A DNA stretch of 64,000 bases from contig OU015496.1 in assembly GCA_907164885.2 (NCBI GenBank), positions 135,924,320 to 135,988,319 on the forward strand. The letters run 5' to 3'. The notes beneath the pieces were generated by a model. That model saw only the letters and a list, made by a program, of their open reading frames with translations. It did not search any database and was not told where the DNA came from. Made by a program: the position numbers and the translations under genes. Below are positions 1 to 12,086 of the stretch, piece after piece (positions within the stretch are counted from its first letter, which is position 1; the number at the start of each line of letters is the position of its first letter). The DNA is from Dolomedes plantarius. Its lineage: Eukaryota; Arthropoda; Arachnida; Araneae; Dolomedidae.

Positions 1-1078
1 TTTTTAGTTCTGAATGTTTTATAGAAAAATAGGCTGAACAAACGTGATTTGATGGAGAAGATATTTGTTTTTAGGTAAGAAAAAATTCTGATCCAAATCT
101 GAAATTGAAATTAAGCCTATCCGGCGGTTTGTTTAATGAGGGCTTCAATTTAAAGATGAGTACAGCCCGGAAGTGTCATACAGAGACAACGGCTATTATA
201 TATAGGATATATAAAATTTAGATCACAATACATTCATATATAAAGGTATTTCATATATTTTATATCATTAATGGGCAGCTAAATTTAAATTAAAATAATC
301 TGAATAATAGGAAAAAAAATATATCTTCTCCTTTCGGGGATTTTTCAAGTCATCGAATAATTGCGAGAAAATAATGGACAAAATCAGAGCCAAAAATTTT
401 CAGTCTAACTTTAAAAATTGTTGAAATTGAACAATCAAGTATTATCATAAATTCTCCTATCCTAATTCATTTTTATAACAGCTCAGGATTTTGAGCACAA
501 AGTAATCTTATATACGCTCCCCTTCCTAGAAGCGCGGCAATATCCTTTTTAAGATTCATTCTTCGAAACTCGATCTAAACTATTTCCTGGTTTTAAGCTA
601 TTTCCTCATAGAGAACTTCGCTAGTTGAATATATAATCTAAATATTAATTCTTTGTCGTCTCTCCATCAATCCACTCTAGTTCTGGGCCAAACCTTGAAA
701 TGTGGATCCAGCCCAAACACACGTATTTCTTACTGTTCTTTTATAGAGAAGCAATCGTTTGTAATTTCCCTTAGCATCATCCGATTATGCTGAACATTTA
801 TTGACTTATCTAATTTTAAAATAGATAGGTCAAGAAATGCCAGATATACGTTCAGCTGCAGGCTCAGTACGATACAGTTCGATCTAGCAGTTACAAATGA
901 AACTTTCCTCTCCGAACAGTGTTATTCGATTTATAATTTTTTTCGAAGTTCAGCGAAATATTTGATTTTTAAGTTCCTCTGGAACCTCTGTATTGTATAG
1001 GAGCGGTTACTCGGCAATCAAACTTATTTCACTCACGTACTGAGAGCTTTTCAGCTTTTCAATACTGGTATTTTAGTA
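1..1078. other. AT-rich DNA, nothing recognised
   Basis: No open frame of useful length, no repeat unit and no transposon terminus that I can recognise. Ordinary AT-rich intergenic DNA. Confidence 0.6.
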
Positions 1079-1154
1079 TCGTAATCGATGTAGTGCAATA
1101 AGTAGATCAATGGTTCTCATATATATATCATATACATAAGAGCCGTTGGTATAT

Positions 1155-1204
1155 GATATATATATATATATATATATGAAATCATCTATATATACCAATA
1201 TATA

Positions 1205-1270
<66 letters not shown>
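1155..1270. repeat. (TA)n-(CA)n microsatellite
   Basis: A TA dinucleotide run with short interruptions (1155-1177 and about 1186-1258) ends in a (CA) run at 1259-1270. Confidence 0.95.
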
Positions 1271-1337
1271 TGTTCTTTGGTTAAGTACTGTTATTCAATC
1301 TTTATTCAATTTTTAATCATTTCTTCTGTTTTTCATG

Positions 1338-1447
1338 GATTGTACGGTGTCTGAGTGTGTTTATTGTATAGATCATACTCATCGGAAACAATCCATTGGT
1401 TTTTAGACAGCATTGACACCGCTGATGAAGAAATGCTGTCTAAAACC
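1338..1447 (+). other. Two adjacent hairpins, one with a hammerhead-like core
   Basis: The first hairpin has a 7-bp stem, GGATTGT pairing with ACAATCC at 1388-1394. The second pairs TTTTAGACAGCATT (1401-1414) with its exact reverse complement ending near 1444. Its loop contains CTGATGA followed closely by GAAA, the two conserved blocks of a hammerhead ribozyme core, and the surrounding stem lies where stem III should be. Stems I and II are essentially absent, so it is probably not catalytic. Penelope-like elements are known to carry hammerhead motifs, so this may be a relic of one. The hairpins are seen; the ribozyme link is inference. Confidence 0.4.
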
Positions 1448-1507
1448 TCTTTCATACTTTTCTTTTCATGTTATTTGTTCCTGTAATCGATGCAGTACAA
1501 TAAATAG

Positions 1508-1860
1508 ATCATTGGTTCTCAACCTGCGAGCCCCCCCTCCCCGGGGGGGGGGGGGGAAGCATGACAGATACTCAAGAGGGGGACTGCGTTAAGTCACTTA
1601 AAACCCCGTAAAGAAATTACTACATAAGTTGATTCTCCGTTAAATGTAATTTTTTGCTGTTACACTTCATTTTCTGTGCTAGATTAAATTTAAAAAATTC
1701 ACATAATAGGAAAAAACTTTTAGCTTTAAATGTGAAACAGTAGCACGCCGTAACTATAACATATGAAATATTCATTACTTTTTCTGTATATATAGTTCTT
1801 TTTTTTTTAAGCAGAAGGAACTGACAAAGAAAACACTCTGGGGGGGAAAATGCTTTTTCT
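1508..1860 (+). mobile_element. hAT-like transposon terminus (fragment)
   Basis: The sequence TTGGTTCTCAACCTGCGAG, followed by a C-run and a 14-base G-run (1531-1556), resembles the 5' end of many hAT MITEs, where CAGTGGTTCTCAACC is followed by a C-rich/G-rich hairpin. No matching right end was found, so the 3' boundary is arbitrary. No transposase sequence is visible. Confidence 0.35.
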
Positions 1861-2565
1861 ATGTATTATAATAACTTACACCTGGGAATTTCATCGACTT
1901 CATTTATCCTCTTATACGCATAATTTCATTGTTCCATTTCATACGCGGGGAGAAATACGTGTACTGGAAATTTGAGAGCCAAGTTCATGAACCTTTCGTA
2001 AATAAAGCTTGAGACTTTTTCGGAATTTAAAACATATCAACCGCCCTTTACGACTCAGTATGATGCTTTTAAATTATTAAGTTAAAACGAAATAAAAAAA
2101 TGAAGAGAGAAATTCAGGTCGTATTTAAAAGAGGAAAAAATCATGCGAAATCCATTAAAGTCTTAAACACATTTTTCCTTTGTTATTCTTTTCTCTCTGG
2201 CTTGTTAAAAGAGAAAATAACAATAAAAAGAAGAAGGGAAAGAAAGAACGAAGCAAAGTCACGTGACATATTTAAGTCCATTAGAAACTCTGAATATATT
2301 TTTTTTTTGTCCCGGGAAACATTTTACGTTAGGCGTTCGGAAAATCCTTGTTATTTTAAAAATAACCTGATATATTTCTATTTGCACACACTGCGTTCTG
2401 CATTCTTTTGCTTATGGTTGTAATAAATGGTAGCATTTAATTTTTGCAACAAATCTCTTCAACACGCATTCTAGGGCACTAAAATTACGGACGTAATTAT
2501 AGAAACACGGCAGAAAAATTAAAATTTGCAAGGAGTATCACGCAATGACGGGAAGTCTATAATTT
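1861..2565. other. AT-rich DNA, nothing recognised
   Basis: One 107-codon frame (2100-2423, +) lies here. Its composition is that of random AT-rich sequence and it has no recognisable domain, so I do not call it a gene. Confidence 0.55.
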
Positions 2566-2672
2566 TATTATATTAGTTAGAATAATTGTACAGTGAAACA
2601 GTCTGAATTTTTAACGACACCATAAATGTATAAAAAAAAATTATGAGTATAAACTCTCTCTCATACATGATA

Positions 2673-2770
<98 letters not shown>

Positions 2771-2849
2771 TATACTATTTTTTATAAATTCATGCTGTCA
2801 TTAAAAATTCAGATTGTCTCATTGTACAATTATTCTAACTAATATAATA
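2566..2849. repeat. Foldback repeat with a (TA)n loop
   Basis: The left arm (2566-2645) and right arm (2770-2849) are inverted copies of each other at roughly 90% identity. Both contain TATTAGTTAGAATAATTGTA and, further in, TCTGAATTTTTAA. The loop between them is almost wholly (TA)n, about 2670-2770. The structure could extrude as a cruciform. It may be a MITE whose centre has expanded into a microsatellite. No coding sequence. Confidence 0.8.
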
Positions 2850-2852
2850 CAT

Positions 2853-2873
2853 GATATATATATATATATATAG

Positions 2874-2942
<69 letters not shown>
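2853..2942. repeat. (TA)n microsatellite
   Basis: A nearly pure TA run with one short GATATATT interruption. It separates the foldback on its left from the pogo-like MITE on its right. Confidence 0.95.
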
Positions 2943-2943
<1 letters not shown>

Positions 2944-2948
<5 letters not shown>

Positions 2949-3115
2949 GGATTCGATCGATCGTCTTCCGAATCATCGTTTTCCCGTATGTGTCGTTTAT
3001 TTCACCCAGTCCCGACGATCCTATTGCCTTGTTATGTTCCCGGATCTATCGTTTTCCCGCATTTATCGTTGAGTTCAGTCGGTCCCTTGAAAAACGATAG
3101 ATCGAGATTCCACTG
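2944..3115. mobile_element. pogo/Tigger-like MITE, 172 bp
   Basis: Imperfect terminal inverted repeats: the left end begins CAATGGGATTCGATCGATCG, and the right end reversed begins CAGTGGAATCTCGATCTATC. Both ends are flanked by TA (2942-2943 and 3116-3117). The CAGTGGAA(C/T)CTCGAT terminus and TA target are typical of pogo/Tigger elements. Too short to encode anything; it would need a transposase in trans. Family assignment is by terminal motif only. Confidence 0.65.
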
Positions 3116-3117
3116 TA

Positions 3118-4074
3118 TATATTATATGAGATAAATAATATTATGTTTATCTAGTACACATAGCATTAATGATTGAATGGATATAGCACATTGCACTCTG
3201 TATGGTTAAATAAGAAGCATGCAATACATATGTATGATGTCTGCTTTTACCTTGTGCTTTTATATATAAACAAAAACAACAAGAACAAAGAAACGCAAGC
3301 CAGTGGAGAGTTAATATGTACGTCCACTCGTTTATCTCATGGTGAAGAGTTGCAACAGGTGTGGCCCTGGCCGCAGTTTACCATTTAAGGAAGCCATATA
3401 AGCCATATTATTCGGATGTCACAAAGTGGCAAGATCGTGCCGTATGCAGTTGGTGATTTGCATATTGTTATTTTCTCTATACAGCTGTAGATGTTTTGAA
3501 ATAAACAAACCCTTTTTTATATATCTTACTTTAATCTTTCTTTTATTATTATCGATAAAAACAATCCTAGCAAAGGGCAATGCTATGACACCTGGATTTG
3601 CAACGTGAATGCTGTTAGCATCCCTTTAAGCGCTTAATGTTCTCCTTTTGTACTTTCACACAACTCATTCCCCCCAAAACTTGGACCGTGTGAATATCTA
3701 AACAATACTTGTTACCCTGGCTTGAAATTGTGTAATTCAGCATAAAGATGGGAAATGTAGTTCAAAAGGTGAGGAGCGGTCACCAAAAGGCATAGACAGA
3801 GGCTTCAAATTCAATAGCCCACCCTTTAAATAATTGACGTCTTTATATTGCCCTCCTGGTGACGTCTCTTCAATGTCTTCCGATGGTCACTGAATTTCTG
3901 AATACTCCGAGGCATGGAATTACTTCACGGGTTGTGAAGTGTAATGTAAAGTAATCTCGTACAAGCTCCTTGGTCGATTGTTGCTTCAGTGAAGTATAAA
4001 GAACTCATAGACTGAGACGTCTTTTCTTATTTTTTAATGTTATAGATATAAAAAAATGCCAGAGATAGAAGGTT
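3118..4074. other. Intergenic DNA, nothing recognised
   Basis: Short frames of 60-71 codons occur at 3173-3388 and 3426-3608 on the plus strand. They have no recognisable domain, and nothing suggests splicing or conservation. Confidence 0.5.
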
Positions 4075-4312
4075 GATTGGCTCAAAGCCCTGCGGTCAAC
4101 ATTCGCTATACTAAGGCTAGTTATGTACCTACAGTTTAAAGCCGATTCTGAATGGTTACAAACATCCATGCTAACAGTTAGGCGTGAACCCACAGGCTTT
4201 GGGCGGAATGCCAGCCCCACAGCCATTCGGCCATTTCCCGGCTCAGAAATAGAAGGATCCATTGGCATTGATGTCAACGATGCATGCATGAGGCCATGGA
4301 CTGTATGTGTAC
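4075..4312. other. GC-richer island with open frames on both strands
   Basis: This block of about 240 bp is close to 50% GC, against roughly 30% around it. It is open on the plus strand (frame through 4123-4353, continuing open upstream of its ATG) and on the minus strand (4340-4005, 111 codons). No domain is recognised. It could be a conserved exon, a captured piece of foreign or repetitive DNA, or a SINE/LINE fragment. I cannot choose between these or decide the strand. Confidence 0.3.
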
Positions 4313-5630
4313 AATGTGTATGTGTGCGTGTTTTGCTCATCAGCGAATCTTGATTAGCCCAGATATACTATAGATGTGTGTAGAAGAAACGTATAACAGA
4401 AACCAACTCTATAAGTTATATATTTAAGTGATCTGTAAGTACTCTGCTAGTAAAATATTTAATTAACTTTAATTATAATTAATAACCTGTATGTAAGTGC
4501 TTAAATTTTCTTTATTCCTCTATACTCTGCTTTCGAAAGTGGACTATTATATTTCTGCCAAATTTAATAATATATTTCATTTTGTTACAGAATTTTTGAT
4601 CCTGTAAAAATCACTGTTTCAATAAACACCCTAAAAAAAGATTTCATTAACTTGAATTTTAATTAGTAACCCGCATGTAACTAATACTGCGTTGGCGATC
4701 CAAAATAATTTATAATGGAGCCAGACACATGTTTGGCTTGCTTCTTATACGAAAATAAATGTTTAGTTTATAAATAGAGCATTTTTATTCTTAAAAGCTA
4801 ATAACTTTTAAGACTAAAACTAAATTATAACTTTACTGCATTTTTAAAAGAGACAGAGCATTTTTTTAAATAAATTTATTTCTTCTTATGTAATATATAC
4901 ATCCAGGAATTAAAATCTAAAAATATAATTTTTGCACTTCTGTCTCTAAAAGCACCTCATCACAGAAGGTAATGCATTACGGTCGAATGCTAGACAATGA
5001 AAAGTTTAAGAACATTTAATATTATTTTCTCTAACAAGGGAGAAAATCTGTAACTTGATAATCTTTCGACATTTTGTTTTTACGTATTTTAATTTCCAGT
5101 AAACGAAAGGCTGTTTTCCTTTTCTATTATGTTTGTGAAAACAATGTTTCCAGGTTTAATCTCATAAAATTACACAAAAAGTTTTTGTGCCTTTAAAAAA
5201 AAAGAAAGAAAGAAACACGTCAGCGTAGTAAAATATTTACATAAGCTTTAATTTTTCGTTTCCTAATACTGTTAATAAGAGAAATCACCGTACTTTTTAA
5301 ATTTCATATTTTCTTTTGTTTTTATACCCTTTTTTTACATTGTATGAAGAGCTGCTTATGAATATACTTTGCAGGCTTTTAAATTAACGATTGATTAAGT
5401 TGTGTAAAGAGTAATGTTTGCCTTTCATCAAAATTTTGCTTTTCTTAGTACCATAGTATATATTCATATTTCTTTAAGGAAAAATGGTCATTAAAAATTT
5501 ATTATTACCATTGTTGTTTGAGAGCTTTTTTGTGTGAAAATTATTCTCTATTTTAAAATCTGGGCTCCCAGCGAGAAAAATGTAATAAACCGAGATTGTA
5601 ATAAAGAACGTAGCTTTTTAATATATTTAA
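4313..5630. other. AT-rich DNA, nothing recognised
   Basis: No gene, terminal repeat or tandem array seen. Two short stretches near 4440-4500 and 4640-4690 look loosely alike (TTAACTT, AATTATAATTAATAACC), which is too weak to call. Confidence 0.5.
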
Positions 5631-5754
5631 CACACACACACACACACAGACACACACACACGCGCGCGCACACACACACGCACACACAAACACGCGCACA
5701 CACACACACACACACACACACAAACACGCGCACACACACACACACACACACACA
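5631..5754. repeat. (CA)n/(CG) compound microsatellite
   Basis: CA dinucleotides with CGCG, AGA and AAA interruptions. The frames running through it in several phases on both strands are low-complexity artefacts. Confidence 0.95.
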
Positions 5755-5756
5755 TA

Positions 5757-7375
<1,619 letters not shown>

Positions 7376-7808
7376 TTAGGTTGGCCAAAAAGTAGGAAGG
7401 CTGTAGTAGCTCTTAGTTGTCTTAAAAGTCCTTAGAAACAATTTTGTTAGATTATGCTGTGACAGCTGTCATATCAGAGTGGATGCATTGAAAACAAAAA
7501 AATTATCAAAATTGGTGAATTTTTGTGTAACCATTTCAATACTGAAGATGGAAGAAAATTAGAAAAATTTTCGGCATCCTACGCTTTATTATTTCAAGAA
7601 AGGTAAAAAAGCAACTAAAACGTAAAAAATAAGATTTGTGCAGTAAGGTAAGTTGGGGTAACTGGGCCATAGATTTTCAACTTTTTTATATACTATACTT
7701 TTAACACATTAAAATTATACTAACATGTATAATTTTCAAAAATCTTTGTATTACATGTATTTTAGTAAGTCTTAGGGAGTCTGTTTAAGCTATGATATTG
7801 ATTTTCAT

Positions 7809-7839
<31 letters not shown>

Positions 7840-8306
7840 CAAATATTGTATATATTTTTAAATACATCTGGGCCTAGTTCCCCTGATAAATGGGGTAAGA
7901 GGACCACCCAGGTCTATTTCTCATCAGAAACAACAGGATCTGGGTAACTGGGTCCAAAGCTTATATATCTAGAAAAAGAAAAAAATTCTACCCCCATTTA
8001 AAAATAATTTTTCAATACAATTACCAATGTTCTAAGGTAAATTGTTGCGAACACCGGAAAAAAAATAACAAACAGATTGGAATTCCTACCTAATATGTAA
8101 AGGAAAAATCTGGGAGAGGATGGCCCAGTTACCCCAACTTACCTTATACGTTTTGGGATGGCGGACTCATGAAGTTGCCTGAAAAATGAGAGAAACTACT
8201 AGGCACATAACGGTGAACATGTTGTTCAATAACTTTATTAGTGAAAATCAAAAATGTGTCTTTTAGTTTTAGTTAGAAATAGAACGAATTTTTTTAGCAA
8301 ACCTAA
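7376..8306 (+). mobile_element. Decayed, internally deleted mariner element
   Basis: The left end reads TTAGGTTGGCCAAAAAGTAG and the right end reversed reads TTAGGTTTGCTAAAAAAATT, the classic mariner terminal repeat. From about 7548 there is a mutated transposase N-terminus. It translates with a stop, then FRHPTLYYFKKGKKATKT, matching the FRHxLLFxFxxGKKAAET start of mariner transposases. Most of the transposase body is missing. What remains on the right resembles a short C-terminal piece (LPEKWEKLL) before the end. A separate MITE of about 500 bp is inserted at 7646-8144; without it the relic is only about 430 bp. The flanking TA is no longer intact on both sides. Confidence 0.6.
7646..8144. 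mobile_element. MITE nested in the mariner relic
   Basis: Near-perfect inverted termini: AGGTAAGTTGGGGTAACTGG on the left, and its exact reverse complement before the TA at 8145-8146. The left TA is 7644-7645. Inner copies of the motif (GGGTAACTGGGTCC near 7935) suggest subterminal repeats. A short TA run lies at 7810-7833. Non-coding. Its insertion into the mariner shows it is the younger of the two. Family not identified. Confidence 0.7.
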
Positions 8307-8389
8307 TGCATTGTTTTCTTTTAAACTAATCTATAATTCAAAAATACTGAACTTTGAAATAACAATATTTACGCCAAAGAATAACAGAT

Positions 8390-8612
8390 AAAAAAGACAG
8401 AGCAAGAAATACCTCGATCTTTTCAAAAGAAAAACAAACGAATAGGAAGAAGTAAATTTAGTACTCAAACACTAAACATTTTCCTTTTCCGCATTGAATC
8501 GAGTTCTTGCTTGATTTTTCTTTGTATCATATTCATATACACGTCCTTGGCTCCCATATCGATTCATACCTTGAGATTGGACATCTCAATGAGTATTATT
8601 GGGTTTTTCGTT
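8390..8612 (+). repeat. Duplicated block P, copy 1
   Basis: From AAAAAGACAGAGCAAGAAA to GATTGGACATCT this block matches 13092-13300 in direct orientation, with scattered substitutions and small indels. Both copies include ACACGTCCTTGG and ATCGATTCATACCTTGAGAT. No function seen. The 78- and 73-codon frames that cross it are not conserved between copies. Confidence 0.75.
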
Positions 8613-9325
8613 GCCAAGAAAGAATATAAAAAAAGGTGTGAAATAACTTATTATCTCCTTGCCTTTGCATCCTCTAGGCAGAGCGGTACTACACGAAATA
8701 AATCTATACTCTTTTGTTATTGCCTTTCGAAAAGGAAAGAACAATAGAACGGTAGGTGGAAACACAAAAGTGCTCGGTGAACATTTATTTTCTAATCTAA
8801 AAATCAAACATTTATATTAAACTAATACAAATGATATTTCGTGAGAAAATAGAAGTGATATTTAAAAAAAAACTGAATTTTTAAATTATGTTTTAAAGGA
8901 CACCTGCATATTTTTTTTTTCTAGAATGTAATGCTATTGTTGACATGATGAGCAAATTATGTTAAAACAATATATTTATATTGCATTACAAACATGTTAA
9001 AAATTAAAAACGTAGGACGGATAGATGAATGCATATTTACACAGTTGAATAAATATTCATTTCTATTCAATTGAATTTTATTCATGTTTGCTAAAATATA
9101 CTGTATCTAGTTAAAATACCCGAGGGATGCTAGTGATACAATCATACAAATGAAATATTTTACTTCTTCCTTTATTTAAATTACTTTAAATTAAAGTATG
9201 TTAACATTTTATGATCCTTAGCTGTTATTTTATAATATTAAATTTAAATAGCACTGTACAAGTGAAAGTTTAAATAAAGTTATATATCTTATTAGACGTG
9301 ATTAATAAAATATTGTTTATAAAGA
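8613..9325. other. AT-rich DNA, nothing recognised
   Basis: Lies between duplicated blocks P1 and Q1. No terminus, tandem repeat or coding frame recognised. Confidence 0.5.
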
Positions 9326-9560
9326 TTGCATGTTGCAGTACATAAAATTTAATAAACTTATTAACGTGCAAATAATATCATTTTAATGTTCCGTGAGCTA
9401 TTTTAAGTACTTAAGATCATGGACTTAAAAATGTTATCTATAAATTTACCGAAGCTAGATCCAATTGATTTGGTGTCTGATTCAAGACTAATTTTTGAAG
9501 CATCCCCCTCTCTCTTTGTCGTACTCTCAAGGGCTATTTATTCACGTTTTTTAATGCACT
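9326..9560 (+). repeat. Duplicated block Q, copy 1 (uninterrupted)
   Basis: Matches 11995-12086 joined to 12946-13090. It shares GCATGTTGCAGTACATAAA, GTTCCGTGAGCTATTTTAAG and ATCCAATTGATTTGGTGTCT. This copy keeps the intact sequence TTTTAAGTACTTAAGATC at the point where the other copy carries an 859-bp insertion, so it serves as the empty site. Confidence 0.8.
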
Positions 9561-9704
9561 CAGCACTCAAATTTTCTTTAAGCGTTTTTAATACTTAAAA
9601 ATGTCTATGAAGGCCCGCTTACTAATAGTCAAAAAATTATCTGACGAATATACTGGCATCTTATTAGTTGCAATATATCTTGTATCAAGTTGTAATTTTA
9701 AGTT

Positions 9705-9926
9705 GTGACATGTTTCACAGTGGCTAAGTGGTTGAGTCACCAGTCTGTCACGATGAGGTCGCGGGTTCGATTCCCACACAAGACTTGGTTCCAATATAGG
9801 GAACTCGTGAGTCTTCCCCCTGCAAAACAAACTCCGTCTAGAAAGGGGATCTGCAATCCACCGTACATCACCGGTGTCATCGTTTGTAATTAAAAGTTGT
9901 CCCGTGTTTCTGTTTCCTGCATTGTC

Positions 9927-9930
<4 letters not shown>
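9705..9930 (+). mobile_element. tRNA-derived SINE (family B relative)
   Basis: The head carries an RNA polymerase III A box (TGGCTAAGTGG at about 9721) and a perfect B box (GGTTCGATTCC at about 9766). The body is about 150 bp, with CTTGGTTCCAATATAGGGA and a CCCTGCAAAAC motif similar to the SINEs at 18840 and 36855. It ends against a (TA)n tract at 9931-9970. Not a functional tRNA gene, because the acceptor stem does not pair. Confidence 0.65.

Positions 9931-9970
<40 letters not shown>
9931..9970. repeat. (TA)n microsatellite
   Basis: About 20 TA units at the 3' end of the SINE; it may be the expanded SINE tail. Confidence 0.9.
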
Positions 9971-9973
<3 letters not shown>

Positions 9974-11423
9974 CGAACTGGTACTCTGAAACAGTTTTCA
10001 GCCCAAGAGACCTTAGTCAAATAACTTAAAATATATTTATCGTTTCTCTATTGATTAGCTAGCTTTCTTAACTAGTTGTGGTCCCCAAATATTTTTTCTT
10101 ACAATTTTTAAATCTGGGAACTTTTTCCCAACGTTCACAACGCTGATTGTTATAGCTATTTCGATTCCCAGAACAATCGCTTTATTTGGGAAACATTTGC
10201 TTTTTGATACTGATGCATGTAGATCTGGAATTCTATTCGTTGAACCCATATTAAGTAGTAAAAAACAAGCTAAATTTTCAAGATCTAAGATTATTTCTTG
10301 TCCATATCCGTTTTATTTCCACCTTGACCAAATCATGGCCGAGATATTTGGTCCAGATTTGGTTATATTTTTGTAACGGACAATTCCATTACTGTTTTAA
10401 ATAATACAATCCAAAAAAGCCTGTAAATTTTTAATATATTTAAGCCTCTTCGAAAACAACACCCCAAGCACTTGCATCCAAATCTCACTTATGGATCAAG
10501 GTGAAATTACATCACAGGGCCTGATCCAAAACTTACTTCAGGCTCTGTGAAGTAACAGCAAAATTTAATACAAAGTATTTAAAGAATAACAGCAGTTATA
10601 TCGCATACAAAATAAAACTTTACTACATAAAAGTTCTCATTTGGTAACACAAGTAGGGGAAAAATATATTCTTTTTCCATATCACCAGAATCCCAAAGAA
10701 AATTATTCCTTGAGGTCTTAAATACGAGTCTAGGGGTTTTCATATTGTAATATTACTTTCAAAATATGCTAATTCTTGAACATTTCTTTTTCCTTTCGGG
10801 TGAAATATGCTCACTTCCCTTCTGTTAGCAACATACTTTTCAAACGTGGAATACAATATATTTGGAGCGCAAGAAAAAAAAGACTTTCGCTGGAGCTAAC
10901 CGAGGAAAAATTAAATTATCTCATAGAATGAAATATAGTTCTTTCCATTTATTATATTTCCGTCCTTGAATCTTGGGGTGCGCTTTATCTCATTGCTACT
11001 ATTGAAATGGCCACGATGACTATTCTTACGGTTCTGTGAGAGAGAAAAGAAGTTTCTAAACGGAGATAAAAATGAAGTTGAATTGCAACCCATGTTATAG
11101 TAAAAAAGTTTTAAACCAAAAGGGTAAGTTTTTTTTTCTGCTACTTCATTCTTACCAATCTTTTCCCATTTTGTTTCGCTGGAGGAATTTTAAACAGGAA
11201 TACCAGATCGCATTTTCTATTTAGTGCGAGATGTCTCTTGAATGTAAAAAAGCAGGTTTTTTTTTAATATATTTATTTTTAAAGTTGTGTCCCAGCAATT
11301 TTCATTTTCTTTTAGTTCATTTTTTTTTCAACCCTAACTCCGACCACTCTCTGAATGGCAACGAGTTTATTTTTCATGCAACATATATCCTTATTTTTTT
11401 TCCTTGTAAAATCTGTGAGAAAA
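9971..11423. other. Intergenic DNA, nothing recognised
   Basis: No gene. A small perfect hairpin (TTACTTCA and TGAAGTAA, around 10528-10550) is the only local structure noticed. Confidence 0.5.
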
Positions 11424-12040
11424 GGTTCACAAATTTGAATGTGAGAACTGGGTGGATACAATGACACGGCTATTGTTACTTGATGATAAACATGCATGCT
11501 GGGAAAGAGGACAGAACTCCTTGACAAAAATAGCAAGTGATTTCCTCATAAATTCGTTCCGTCCCTTGACAAGATGCTTTATTCGAGTGACACCGGAGTT
11601 GTTACGTAAAATGCCGTATGAAGGACATTAAAGATGTCAGCGTAAAAATATTTTCCCAACTTTTGACTGAACGTGGATATTAAATATTTCTTTCAAACGC
11701 TATCATCACGTCTGGATGAACGTAGATGTTAATGGCTGGCATTTTCAGTGGCGTGAAATAAATATGGACAGAAGCAGGATGACGTTCTAGCATTTACATC
11801 CATTTAAAATTTATCTAATGTCGTAATGGTTCTCATCAGTTTAAAATGTTTCAAATAAAATTGCTTGATATTTTCACAAGAGATTCCTTAAGGATATATA
11901 TACACTGTTGTGTATAATCAAATGAAGAATACGGAATGCAAAATCCATTGTGTATATTATAAATGCATAGAAAATGCTACAAATAAAAAACATATCGGTA
12001 TATTGCATGTTGCAGTACATAAAGTTTAGTGAACTTTTTA
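11424..12040 (+). repeat. Duplicated block R-S, copy 1
   Basis: Direct, clearly homologous copy of 13611-14145. Shared landmarks are CAGAACTCCTTGACAAAAAT, TTTATTCGAGTGACACC and CGCTATCATCACGTCTGGAT. The 3' part (from about 11908, ATAATCAAATGAAGAAT) also occurs a third time at 13301-13440. No stable reading frame is shared between copies, so this looks like a non-coding repeat or segmental duplication. Confidence 0.75.
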
Positions 12041-12086
12041 ATGGGCAAATAATATCATTTTAATGTTCCGTGAGCTATTTTAAGTA

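Larger units (their letters stand above)
1079..1521 (+). repeat. Direct repeat pair about 403 bp apart
   Basis: A segment of about 40 bp starting GTAATCGATG at 1079-1118 recurs at 1482-1521 with only a few differences. Both copies end in TGGTTCTCA. The first copy is cut off by a (TA)n tract. The second runs on into the GC-rich hAT-like terminus. The DNA between holds a microsatellite and two hairpins (separate entries). Two tandem copies of one repeat, or a duplicated insertion edge, would both explain this. Confidence 0.6.

Noticed and set aside
2100..2423. 107-codon plus-strand frame as a gene
   Set aside because: Lys/Phe-rich composition matches random AT-rich DNA; no domain, no splice context, no repeat-family support.
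9705..9785. Functional tRNA gene (also at 18840, 49690, 58590)
   Set aside because: A and B boxes are present, but acceptor stems do not pair, and each is followed by a SINE body; these are tRNA-derived retroelement heads.
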